A stretch of 64,000 nt of DNA from Chionis minor (Eukaryota > Chordata > Aves > Charadriiformes > Chionididae), in contig VZSF01008202.1 of NCBI GenBank assembly GCA_013398295.1, positions 124,229-188,228 of the forward strand, written 5' to 3'. Within the stretch, counting starts at the first letter, position 1. Every line of letters begins with the position of its first letter. This document shows, in pieces, positions 1 through 18,964 of this stretch. A program made the position numbers and the translations under genes. The notes under the pieces are model-generated. The model saw nothing but the letters and a program-made list of their open reading frames with translations. It did not search any database and was not told the DNA's origin.

Positions 1-1700
1 AAGCGTAGCCTCTCTGAGATGCAGTAACGGTCTAGATGGATCTTAAATCTAATCTAATTTGACAGTTCTTATGTTCTTAGGTGAACTCTCCAGAAAGTTT
101 GGAAAAATATCCTCTTACACCTTGTGAATTTTTCCACTGTGTCCCTCTCTGGCTGGGGAAGGTTGCAGCTTCGCTTAGATCCTGGGCGGTTGCTTGGAGT
201 CACAGCTAACAAATATTCAATATGACTTTACCATCCACTTTGACTCTCATTATATTATAATTGAAGCTCTTCATCTGTGCTTTGCCCTCAAGTAAGTGAG
301 TCAGCCACTAATCAGTTAATAAGCTTCTCCAAAATTTAATTAATGGTCAGCTTAGACGATCCTTTCTTGCTGTCTTTGTTTTTTCCCTTGCTGGAACCAG
401 AAGAAACACTCGCTCACATGATTTTTTAAAATAGCTGCTCCTACTACAGCTTCACCTTCTTGTTTAGCAAATGGTATCTCACACAGGCAGGACCACATGC
501 ATTATTGAAATGAACTAGTAATTAGAACTACATTTAAAAGCTGTGCGTTAAACACAGGAATTATGGGAGCTCTTAGGATATTTGATGCGGAAGAGGATAC
601 AGAGATCTCCATGGCCACGTGTCAACCTGAGACTTTAATAAATCTGCTGGGAGTCCTTGCTCGAGCTGGAGGAATCTGGGTGAAGTGTGCTCAGTGCCTC
701 TGTTCCCCCACTTGTAATGCTAAACTTAGAAGAATGTTAGCATTCCCTTAATGCTAAATTTACAAGAGTCGGTTGATAATTAGTATTTTTGCTAAATCCC
801 ACGCAAAGCAACTTGCAGTGGTTGAACGGTGGCTTGGAGCAGTACAAAGAACTGCAGTGTAACACAGTCATTTCTTTTCTTATGAAGAACAAAATCGATC
901 TAGACTCAGAGAGAAGTGGCAGCTAAACACTGAATGATTGAGCAACTGGAAAGGAATACTGTGTGTAAAAAGAGCAAAATTACTGGATAGGAAACAGTAT
1001 GTTGTTTGTTAAAAGACAATATTGCTACCAATTCCACACCTGACAAGAGAGGACAAGAGGATTTGATGATGGGGATTTAAAAAAAGAATTGACAAAAGTA
1101 TTACTTCAAACAATTCATTTTCTTCTGTTATGAATAAGTCAGGGGCCTAACGTGCAACTTAATTTCCCCAGAGATAAAGGAAAAAAAGTCATAGAAAAAC
1201 TTCTGTTCTTTTTAAGCTTTAAAATAAAAATCTGATCCTGTTCGAACTGCCCTTTGTTTTACGGCTTCCCGTCATAGTCAAAAAACATCTGTGCAGTCTC
1301 CAGCTGCATCACTTGTTCCTGCATCTAGTTAAACCCGGCCCTTCAGAAAACCAGCATCTGTATTACATGTCTGTGTTTGCTGTAACTCTCCACTGCACAA
1401 TTTAAAAACTGATTAATGGACTTTCTTCCAATGGGATCTATTGAACGCTCTAATTAAAAAAGAAATTGCTCTCGCAGGAGCTCCCCTCAATCAATTGCCC
1501 TTGGTAATGTTGGTTACTATTGCTCTGGCCAAAATTAAAAGAAAAAGATTAAAAGGAAAAAAAAAAATATCTAATTATTGTAAGATAAATACAGGCAGTT
1601 GGGAAATGCAGAAAGTTCAGCAGAACTTTTGTAAGAAGACACCAAAAGAGCTGGAAGTGTGTGATGTGGTGAGAGTGGTATCTGAGGGCTGCCTGATGCA
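1..1700. other. Unique AT-rich sequence, no gene recognised
   Basis: No exon, RNA gene or repeat family is recognisable. The short open frames here (62 aa at 563-751, and a 129-aa frame at 1441-1830 that runs into the following CR1) have no domain and no plausible splice context. The sequence is AT-rich with several short A or T runs, as expected of avian intergenic or intronic DNA. Confidence 0.6.
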
Positions 1701-2148
1701 AGAAGAGCCACGAGGATGGTCCGAGGGCTGGAGCACCTCTCCCATGAGGAGAGGCTCAAAGAGTTGGGGCTGTTCAGCCTGGAGAAGAGAAGGCTCCGCG
1801 GAGATCTTATTGCGGCCTCCCAGTACCTAAAGGGGCTACAGGAGAGCAGGGGAAGGACTTTTTACTAGGGCATGGAGTGACAGGACGAGGGGGAATGGCT
1901 TTTAACTGGAAGAGGGCAGGTTTAGATTAAACATGAGGAAGAAATTTTTGACTTTGAGGGTGGTGGGGCACTGGAACAGGTTGCCCAGAGAGGTTGTTGA
2001 GGCCCCATCCCTGGAGGTGTTCAAGGCCAGGCTGGAGGTGGCCTTGGGCAACTTGGTCTAGTGGGAGGTGTCCCTGCCTATGGCAGGGGGGTTGGAACTC
2101 CATGATCTGCAAGGTCCCTTCCAACCTCAACCATTCTATGATTATATG
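1701..2148 (+). mobile_element. CR1 non-LTR retrotransposon, 5'-truncated 3' end
   Basis: The fragment begins in the last part of the CR1 ORF2. The DNA matches other copies here that encode the C-terminal block around [20 protein letters not shown]. It continues through the 3' UTR to the terminal CCATTCTATGATTATATG. Frame is lost after about 1830, so it is a dead copy. It belongs to the same subfamily as the minus-strand copies at 4161-4685 and 41257-41726, sharing the tract with TGCCTATGGCAGGGGGGTTG. Only the 3' part is present, as is usual for CR1 because reverse transcription from the 3' end is often incomplete. Confidence 0.93.
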
Positions 2149-4160
2149 TTCCTCCCAAACATCTGCCTGCGCTTGGCGTGTCTCAGCTCCACCTGGGTCC
2201 GGGTCCATACTAAAACGTAGATAAACCCTCAGGCACAACTTTTACACGCTGGCTTAGTTCAAACCCTAGGGCCAGGTGTGTCACTGCCCTGGTCTATGGT
2301 TTAGGCACCCAAAAACTATTCTCCGCTGACTCTAAAGGGTGCCCAGCTCACATCTGGCTGCCTGCATGCCTCCAGCTGGGACAGAATATCCCTGAGGCTT
2401 CACTTTTCCTGTGCTGTGCGGATGCACTTAGGGAAGGCTGGATGCTACAGCCTCAAATATACCCGGAGTTTAGCCCTTAGCACAGAGCAGATGACAAATG
2501 CGATGTCCAGCCACCACAGACAGACAACAGAGTAGCCCAAAGGCACCTGGGCTTGGACTTACTGGACTTATTCCTCCTCCTGAGCCCGCACTAGATTTAA
2601 TCACAGTGACAGGATATGATCACACCAGGTTTCATGCCATCTATCCAGCCCTGCATCCCTATGATGGCAAAATGAGAGCCGGTCACCAGAGGACACAAGC
2701 AATAGCTCGGGGGGGGAGACAGCGCTGGCGCAGGGCTTGGGTGATGCACCCGAACCAGGCGCTTCCTCGCTTATTAGAGTTTTTTTGAGGGATTTCACAC
2801 TTATCCCGCTGTAATCCTTTGCAAAGAACTTCTTTGCTTTGGGATTTTTGATGAAATCTATTAACCTGGCCTTTCGTGTACTTTCCTGTGGTCAAGGCTA
2901 TTGGGAAATGCTGGGAGAGGTGGGGGGAGAAGGTGTTCAGTGAGAAGGGAGGCGGATGGGGTGACTTTACTACACTACAGCAGCTACACTTGAGAGCATC
3001 AGCTGCTTTGCCAGCTCAGAGCACAGCCCTTCCTCAGCCACAGGGACAGGGAGATGGTCTTTGTGCTCCTCTAAGAGCTGCCACTGCATAATCACTGCAA
3101 CCAACCCCCCAGCACATGGTGTTCCTCTTCATAACTTTGATAACCTTGTAATACAACCGACCCAGCAGAGGTACTCCAGACCAAGGTGGAGGGACAACCT
3201 CTGCTCCAGTGCTAGCTTCACCATCACAGGGTGTTTTTTTTAATTAGGTCATTACATATATTATATAGAGGACTTTACAAAGCAGCTTGTTGGATGAGAA
3301 GGCCACTGAAGCCATGCTCTGCCTCCCCAGGTGCAGGGTGAATACTGTTATTTTTATTATTGTTTATTATTTATTTATTTGTTATATTTATTTGAATCAG
3401 GCTGAGCCCCTACCATGAAGATGCATCATCTCCAGGCCTGTGGCACAAGGTCCCAATCCCTTTTCCTGCAAAGTCTCAGTGACCGCAGTGCTGTCACTAC
3501 TGGTTTGCACCACTGTAAACTGAAAAAGATTCTGGTTCAACACTCAATACATATTCATGTCTCCGGAAAGACTAGGGACCAATTAACTCTTAAAAGGAAA
3601 ATCTGTTTTCGAAATGAACCTGACTGCCTCTAGCCCTGAGAGGAATAGGTTTTTGGAAGGATCTCTTTCTTAATTCTTGCTTGAGCATCCAGGGAATCAA
3701 AGCTTCTGATAAACCACTCTCTGGAGTATTCAGCCCATCAATCGATTCGGTATTCCCCATTCTAAGTGCTATTTAGACTTAATTAAATTGTGCTGGTTTC
3801 TGAATAAGAGAGAATTGACTGTTCAATGTGCTTCCCTGATTCATTTATTTCTACGGTAATCAGGCAACAAATGCATAGAGTGCTCATGTGTTTTTTCTTC
3901 ATTAGCAGAGTTACTGGGAACCTCCCTGTAGCCTCCTGGGTCCTTCAGCAGTGGTCGTTAGGAAGCTATCAGCAAACGCCGAAGTTCCTGCCCTGTGAGG
4001 GTCAAGGGTGGTTCTGGGAGCAGCCTGCATTCCTCAATAGCAAGTATTTGCTGAGCAAGACTTTTGCAGAGTGCTGTTTCTGAATAAACAACACAGTTTA
4101 CTGGGAATTGTGCAAAACTGGAGCATTTCTGCTTCCATTGAGACCTCCTTAGTTATAATT
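2149..4160. other. Unique sequence, no gene recognised
   Basis: No coding exon is supported. It holds a low-complexity T/A stretch (3348-3394) and short frames with no recognisable domain (for example 2498-2788 and 3826-4083). The 1.9-kb interval lies between two opposite-facing CR1 copies of the same subfamily. Confidence 0.55.
3348..3394. repeat. TTTATT-type low-complexity tract
   Basis: An irregular run of TTAT/TTTA units, including three consecutive TTTA-type units. It is a simple A/T-rich tract with no associated element seen. Confidence 0.7.
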
Positions 4161-4685
4161 ATAGAATCATAGAATCATAGAATGGTTGAGGTTGGAAGAG
4201 ACCTTGCAGATCATCGCGTTCCAACCCCCCTGCCATAGGCAGGGACACCTCCCACTAGACCAGGTTGCCCAAGGCCACCTCCAGCCTGGCCTTGAACACC
4301 TCCAGGGATGGGGCCTCAACAACCTCTCTGGGCAACCTGTTCCAGTGCCCCACCACCCTCAAAGTCAACAATGTCTTCTTCATGTTTGATCTAAACCTGC
4401 CCTCTTCCAGTTCAAAGCCATTCACCCTCGTCCTGTCACTCCATGCCCTAGTAAAAAGTCCTTCCCCTGCTCTCCTGTAGCCCCTTTAGGTACTGGGAGG
4501 CCGCAATAAGATCTCCGCGGAGCCTTCTCTTCTCCAGGCTGAACAGCCCCAACTCTTTGAGCCTCTCCTCATGGGAGAGGTGCTCCAGCCCTTGGACCAT
4601 CCTCGTGGCTCTCCTCTGGACATGCTCCAGCAGGTCAATGTCCTTCTTATACTGGGGGCTCCAGAGCTGGTTGCAGTACTCCATC
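4161..4685 (-). mobile_element. CR1 fragment, antisense
   Basis: Read on the plus strand it starts with tandem ATAGAATC tail repeats, then the CR1 3' UTR, and ends in the RT C-terminal region. A minus-strand frame at 4448-4717 (89 aa) keeps the CR1 peptide with [18 protein letters not shown] and [15 protein letters not shown], corresponding to the extreme C-terminal part of ORF2 after the catalytic domain. It breaks off near 4685 (5' truncation); the last residues of that frame lie in flanking DNA. It is the same subfamily as the copies at 1701 and 41257. Confidence 0.94.
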
Positions 4686-4858
4686 ATGCAGTGTCTTATG
4701 TCACTAACAGAAGACACAGAGCATCAAATACAGTGGGCTTTTTACTGAAATCCATTTGTGTTAAAAGGGAAACAAAGGAAAAGGCTTCGATCCAGCACAG
4801 TAATAGGAAAGACTTTGAGCACATCTGTTGAATCTGGGGTAGCCATGCACCATTAATG

Positions 4859-5313
4859 GCCTGAAATTTAACAAGTCCAACACTGGGCACAAGTATAAAC
4901 TGGGAGAGGAGTGGCTGGAGAACAGAGAGGAGGAGGCTGAGGGGTGACCCCATGGCTCTCAGCAGCCTCCTGACGAGGGGATGTGGAGAGGGAGGTGCTG
5001 AGCTCTTCTCCCGGGGATCCAGTGACAGGACAGGCAGGAATGGTTCAATGCTGCATCAGGGGAGGTTCAGACGGGACATTAGGACGGGAAGCATTTCTTT
5101 ACCAAGAGGGTGGTCAAACCCTGGAACAGCCTTCTTGGAGAGGTGGTCGATGCCCCAGGCGTGGCAGATTTGGTCAATGCCCTAAATAAAATGCTTTAAT
5201 TTTTGGTCAGCCCTGAAGTGGCCAGGCCATTGGACTAGATGATTGTTGCATGTCCCTTCCAACTAAAATATTCTATTCTATTCTATTCTATTCTATTCTA
5301 TTCTATTCTATTC
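4859..5313 (+). mobile_element. CR1 with (TTCTA)n tail, internally deleted
   Basis: The 5' end (4859-4913) carries RT-region sequence equivalent to FN..K.....HKYKLGEEWLE. It then jumps near 4914-4922 to the C-terminal region (LEK/REEEAEG equivalent) and the 3' end. The tail is CCTTCCAACTAAAATA followed by TTCTA units, unlike the ATTCTATGATTCTATG tails elsewhere in the window, so this is a different CR1 subfamily. It stops at the N at 5314, after which its last 244 bases are repeated. Confidence 0.85.
5271..5313 (+). repeat. (TTCTA)n microsatellite, first copy
   Basis: About 8.6 units of TTCTA grow out of the 3' terminus of the CR1 copy and end at the N. Confidence 0.95.
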
Positions 5314-5314
5314 N
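5314..5314. other. Single ambiguous base (N) at a duplicated join
   Basis: A lone N sits between TTC at the end of the first TTCTA array and GACGGG, the start of a second copy of the preceding CR1 end. The 244 bases at 5070-5313 recur at 5315-5558 with an offset of 245. This looks like two contig or read ends that overlap but were not merged. Confidence 0.9.
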
Positions 5315-5515
5315 GACGGGACATTAGGACGGGAAGCATTTCTTTACCAAGAGGGTGGTCAAACCCTGGAACAGCCTTCTTGGAGAGGTGGTCGATGCCC
5401 CAGGCGTGGCAGATTTGGTCAATGCCCTAAATAAAATGCTTTAATTTTTGGTCAGCCCTGAAGTGGCCAGGCCATTGGACTAGATGATTGTTGCATGTCC
5501 CTTCCAACTAAAATA
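5315..5515 (+). repeat. Second copy of the CR1 3' end
   Basis: By eye this is identical to 5070-5270, including the frame ending WQIWSM. Because it directly follows an N and shows no divergence, an assembly duplication is more likely than a second insertion. Confidence 0.85.
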
Positions 5516-5612
5516 TTCTATTCTATTCTATTCTATTCTATTCTATTCTATTCTATTCTATTCTATTCTATTCTATTTTCTATTCTATTCTCTACTCTAC
5601 TCTACTCTACTC
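5516..5612 (+). repeat. (TTCTA)n to (CTCTA)n microsatellite
   Basis: A longer version of the CR1-tail array: 12 TTCTA units, then an interruption (TTTTC), two more units, then a block of CTCTA units (5591-5612). The change of unit at the distal edge suggests point mutation followed by slippage expansion. Confidence 0.95.
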
Positions 5613-7807
5613 ATTCACAATCACTCTCAAACCTCCCTCTAGTCAGGCCAAAAGCTACAGAACGTGCTCAAGGAAACCCAATGTCCCCAACATGACAAGA
5701 CAGCCCCTTACCCCACGCTGTTCTGCAATGCTAAGGCCTTCAGTGAAAAGACCAATAGTCTTAAAAAACTCCAGTATCCCAGCAAAAACCCCACCAACTG
5801 GTCACAAGAGCTCAGAGGACACGGCGAGGTGGAAATGCCCAGATGGAGAAACGCTCTCAACTGCATGGGTGAAACAGCAGTTCGAGGTCCAGGTCCAGCT
5901 CCAGCTCTACTAGTGAGGACCCCTGTCTGCATACACACATGTGTTAAGAGATTTTTTTCTTTTTTTACATTAGCTGAACAAGACTGAAAATGAAGGTTAC
6001 ATTCACACCTTCCAACAAAACACTATAGCCTGTAGCCAGGACATGAGCTTTTTGGGTAAATTTCCCCTTATCTTACGCCATTCTTGCCTTTGGAAGCTGT
6101 AGCTTTCTCAGGGCCATGCTGAGGTCAAAGCCAACTGAAACAGCTTGTTTGTTTCTTTGTTTGATTGGTTTTTAGTATAAAAGAGGGCCAAATTAATCCT
6201 AAAAAGGCTACATCCTTCATTCTTGGAAAACTTGTTTATCCATGGAGTACAACCCTTCCAGAATCAAGCCAGTGGTGCAGCGCGGGGCAAGAATTTTCCT
6301 CTGGATGGTTTTGCTAGTTGAAAGAGCCCATTTTAGGCAGTTAATATTTTCCATGGACATTTCTCGGAGGAGTTTTCAAGGAGATGTGGCTCTGGGGAAA
6401 GCTTCTGGAAAACAGGAGAAAATTGTTTCCAAGCTGGAAGGAGAAAAAACAGACAAAAATCCAGCATTTCAAAGTGGCTTAATTTTTAATGATCTCCTTC
6501 CTCAAGGACACATTAATGAATTTTCTTCATGTGTTACAGAAACATGCTGAGTAAAAACTCACAGTCCAGCCCAGTTTCCAAGACAAAATAAGAGGAGACA
6601 CAAAGACATGTAAAAGGTTTCATTTGAAAAAAAGGTCCAAATTTAGCTGTACCTGCTCGGTTCCAACTGCGAGACTGCAATGAAAAGAAGAAACAAAGTC
6701 CCAAGCCAGGGTAGATCCATGCCCCTTGTCTGAAGCTTTGGTAGAAGCTCATCCCCCAGGAGCCTGTCGCTCCACAGACAGAGACGTATTAGCCTCTTCA
6801 GAAATATATTCCTCCTCCTTCATACTTCCAGACGGGCTCTGCCCTTTGACTACGAATCAGGTTTTAATCCCTGCACAAGGGCACTAGATACAATGCTGAT
6901 AATTCTTATTAGATAAAAAAGGTTTCCTCCTGTGGCATCTTGCTATTCCGCAGAAGATTTCCCTTTTGCACCTCTTTGTTTGCTCGTCCTTGCAAACTCA
7001 AAAAAATCCCATTCAAACCAGAAGATTCTCCCACCTGTGTGTGGGGAAATTCAGCATTAGCCGCACACACACACACACACACACACAAAGAAGCCCAAAT
7101 GGTAAAACTGACACTGGACACATGAGGTTTTTTGCAAAATGTTAAATGCGTTGATGGCATTTCTAGGCTGCAAACGGACATTGGCTGAAGGAGTATTTTT
7201 AACTACATATTGAGACACAAAGAAAGCTAGTGCTGCGACTTGGAATCCAGTCACACAGCAAATTGGACCACGGATTAAACTGGAATCTTGCTTTGGAAGC
7301 AGCAGTGATCTGAGCAGCATGTTGCAGTTCTGTCACGTACTCATCACAGGCTTGTTATGTAAAGAGGCAGGGCCTGTGACAACAGAACGCCCAGAACCTC
7401 TGAAAGGAAAAGTTAAGAAACATACTTCCCCATTAAAAAAGAAAAAAATCATTCAAAAACAACTTCAAAACTGAACAAAAAATGAGAAAAATCTCTGCTC
7501 GTTAAAAGTTTACCGCTGTTGAAAAAGTTGTGAAAAACAGAAATAAAGGTCCTTTGATGTACGCTGTCTGAGAACTGCCTTTTCCCCACATTCACATTAA
7601 CATGTGGTTCTTTGGATGCCAAACGGAAGAGGTTACTCTGAGTCCCGGGAAAAGTGGTATTTTGGACCAGCAGCTCTTGTCTGAGAAATATTCCTCATTC
7701 TCGGTTACTTTACCGGGACAGGTTGAACCCAGAAGCACATGGGTTTTTGGGGAACCGGCCACACAGCACGTCCCGCTCTCTGAGGGCGTGGGAAGGCTCA
7801 CAGGTAC
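5613..7807. other. Unique sequence, no gene recognised
   Basis: No exon is supported. The frames at 5664-5987, 6242-6550 and 6909-7181 show no domain. The only clear internal feature is a (CA)12 tract. Confidence 0.55.
7064..7087. repeat. (CA)12 microsatellite
   Basis: An uninterrupted CA dinucleotide run of 24 bases. Confidence 0.95.
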
Positions 7808-8135
7808 AATCATAGAATCACAGAATCACTTGGGGTGGAAGAGACCTTCAACATCATCGAGTCCAACCATAAACCTATGCCAAACCCACCCCTAACCCAT
7901 GTCCCTCAGCACCACGTCTGCCCGGCTTTTAAATACCTCCAGGGACGGCGATTCCACCCCCTCCCTGGGCAGCCTGTTCCAATGCTTGAGAACCCTTTGG
8001 GTAAAGAAGTTTTTCCTAATCTCCAACCTAAACCTCCCCTGGCACAACTTGAGGCCATTTCCTCTTGTCCTGTCGCTTGTTCCTTGGGAGAAGAGATTGA
8101 CCCCACCTGGCTATGACCTCCTTTCAGGGAGTTGT
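7808..8135 (-). mobile_element. CR1 fragment, antisense (LFSQ/HLG-type subfamily)
   Basis: Plus-strand reading begins with ATCATAGAATCACAGAATCA tail repeats and continues through a 3' UTR with CATAAACCTATGCCAAA and the block for [21 protein letters not shown] (minus frame 7906-8106). It is truncated at GGGAGTTGT. It is the same subfamily as the copies at 21247, 34933, 51005 and 58609. Frames are broken by stops, so it is inactive. Confidence 0.93.
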
Positions 8136-16712
<8,577 letters not shown>

Positions 16713-17055
16713 ATTCACAGAATCACAGAATCACAGAATATTAAGGGTTGGCAGGGACCTCTAGATATCATCTGGTCCAACCCCCTGCCAGAGCAGCTCC
16801 ACCTACAGCAGGTGGCACAGGATGGCGTCCAGGCGGGTTTGGAATGTTTCCAGAGTTGGAGACTCCACCACCTCTCTGGGCAGCCTGTGCCAGGGCTCTG
16901 CCACCCTCAAAGGAAAGAAGTTCCTCCTCATGTTCAGGTGGAACTTCCTATATTCGATTTTATACCCACTGCCACTTGTCCTGTCACTGGGCACCACTGA
17001 AAAAAGCCTGGCCCCTCCTCCTGGCACCCTCCCTTTAAGGATTTGTAAACATTTA
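16713..17055 (-). mobile_element. CR1 fragment, antisense
   Basis: Starts on the plus strand with TCACAGAA tail repeats, then GTCCAACCCCCTGCC. The minus frame (16803-17135) keeps [22 protein letters not shown] and [10 protein letters not shown], the last part of ORF2, ending ...AILCHLL. It is the same subfamily as 22790, 31408 and 54555. It is truncated upstream of the KGRVPGGG segment. Confidence 0.93.
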
Positions 17056-17736
17056 GGCGAGCGATTTCCCCGCACGCTGTCTGCCTCTGTCAAAGGGATT
17101 GCTGAAATGCGACAGGCTGCCCAGGAACACAGCATCCACTCCTAAGGACCAGGAGAGACCATAACTTCTCACCAGGCAGATCCTCTGTACATCAGAGACC
17201 CTTGCGCTCCACTCCTGACCCTTTCCCCCTCACAACTTCCCTGCCGTGTGACCTGACACCCACATGCACATCCATCCCACACCAGAACCGTGTCCCATCT
17301 CTTGACAGGAGCTGTGTGCAGTTTTTGACCAAAGAACACTGTGCTCCAGGTCAGAGAATGATGCAGGGAGGAACCTAAACAGCCCTGGCAAGAGGATGAG
17401 AGAAGATGGCTACCACGGCAGGCACAACGTTCTGCTGATCCAGGGGTGCTTTGTAAGGTGTAGGTCAAGCACCCTCGTTCCAAATTGTCTGTTGCTGCCC
17501 GCTCTTGGAGACAGCATCCTCAATCAGCCAGCTTATTGCTCTGATCTGGTGATCCCTCTGGTCCACAACCGTGGTAACGGCGGAGTAAATCACTGCATCT
17601 CGGCCTCTGAGCAACACGGACCTGCTACATCACCGAATGCTGGCAAAGCACAGTGGAAATAGAGGGCTATAACACACCACCGGGGCTTGCTGGCGCTCAG
17701 CCTGCTCCTGAAATCATTCTAGAGGTCCATTTGTTC

Positions 17737-17743
<7 letters not shown>
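17056..17743. other. Unique sequence, no gene recognised
   Basis: About 690 bases between a CR1 copy and the TA tract. Frames on both strands (17169-17483 minus, 17396-17662 plus) lack any domain. Confidence 0.5.

Positions 17744-17767
<24 letters not shown>
17744..17767. repeat. (TA)12 tract before the N
   Basis: A perfect TA run followed by an ACACACACGTGTGTG-type stretch. It closely resembles the TA core of the palindrome 1.2 kb downstream. Confidence 0.95.
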
Positions 17768-17775
<8 letters not shown>

Positions 17776-17803
17776 TGTGTGTGTGGGGGTGTGTACGCGC
17801 GTG

Positions 17804-17804
17804 N
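17804..17804. other. Single ambiguous base (N) at the palindrome boundary
   Basis: This N is the last position before the left palindrome arm. The 38 bases ending at 17803 match the start of the right arm (18961-18998 region) at about 30 of 38 positions with no gap, so the sequence on either side is probably not truly contiguous. Confidence 0.9.
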
Positions 17805-18953
17805 TGTATGGGGCTCCCCATCCATCTCCCTGCCCTGGGGGCACTGATGTGCATGTGAGTGCCATCTGCACTCTGCAGCACCTTCTCTTCTCCTCTCCCA
17901 AGCTCCATCTGTTGACACTAATGCATTACTGACACATTTCCTCCTAAATTTTGGTGGCTGCAGCTTTAGCCATTAATCAGTAATTATTTTTTTTATAAAT
18001 GTGCATGAGTAGAATCCTAATTTATACTCTGCACTAATTCCCATCCCCCCTCCCGTCTACTGGTCTGCCCTGTTGGCTTTGCAGATATTTCTCAAGAGCC
18101 CCATGTCTTCTCCTGCTGCTTTGGAGGCCCCTGGGGACCTTGCAAGCGGTGCAGGAGTGCTGGTGTGGTCCCCAAGGGACCCAGCCTTCCAGGTCGAGGA
18201 GAGCAACACACGTTAAGACCAGCGTGAGAGTTTACATGCCCGTTTGTTGGGTTGAATTTATTAATTTGGAGGGATTTCTGTTTTGTCTGAATCATCTCTT
18301 AAATCTGCCTTTTTCCCCCCTCTCTGTTTGGTCCTTTTCTTTCCAGCTCTCCTGTTTACACTGGACGGCTACAGAATCTCGCCCTGGTTGTGTCTGTGTT
18401 TTGGCACATTAAATAAATTGATTTTTGGTCTTTTAACCCGCCGCATCGCTTTTTTTTGCCCGCTTCTCTCTGTTTGCATGAGGTCTACCTGCCGCTCCTT
18501 GTTTATAAGTAGGTCTCTGAGTAGAGAGTGTGGTTTTGGTGCACCCAGCGGAGGAAACGGAGGTCACCGCGTGGGAAAACTCCCTTGTAGCCGTCCTGCC
18601 CTTCCGCAGCGGAGATGGGGGCAGTGGTCCCGCTCCCAGACACGGCCCTGCTAGCTGAAGCAGGAGAGGCAGTAACGGGCAGGAGCCGGGGGGGAGCCGG
18701 AGGAGGAGGGGTGATATATTTGTGGGCTGCAATGAGGGAGCTTCGGGTACAGACCTGAAAAATCTGTCGCAGACCTGACAAATGGGATGACGGCCCTTTC
18801 GGGCGTTTGCTTTATTGCTGCTATTAGTTATTTTAGAAAAAAAGCATTGTAATCTGCCATTTCTCTCATGCATTATTCAATACACTTGTTCGTTTCCGGG
18901 CCTGTACACGCGTATTCACACCCCCAAACACACTTAAGTGTGTATATATATAT
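17805..18953 (-). repeat. Left arm of perfect 2.3-kb palindrome
   Basis: A 1149-base arm that is the exact reverse complement of 18954-20102; the centre of symmetry is 18953.5 and mirrored frames sum to 37907. It carries no recognisable gene; the 146-aa frame at 18433-18873 is mirrored in the other arm. Its edge coincides with the N at 17804, which points to a fold-back assembly duplicate. Confidence 0.95.
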
Positions 18954-18964
18954 ATATATATATA
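18943..18964. repeat. (TA)11 core of the palindrome
   Basis: A perfect TA run at the centre, flanked on both sides by the 16-base self-complementary word ACACACTTAAGTGTGT (18928-18943 and 18964-18979). Confidence 0.95.

Noticed and set aside
5239..5695. Frames rich in repeated YSILF/FYSIL peptide
   Set aside because: They are translations of the TTCTA microsatellite.
7835..8116. Repeated peptide family ([19 protein letters not shown] and related) at 7.9, 21.1, 51.1 and 58.7 kb
   Set aside because: These are antisense translations of one CR1 subfamily, not a gene family.
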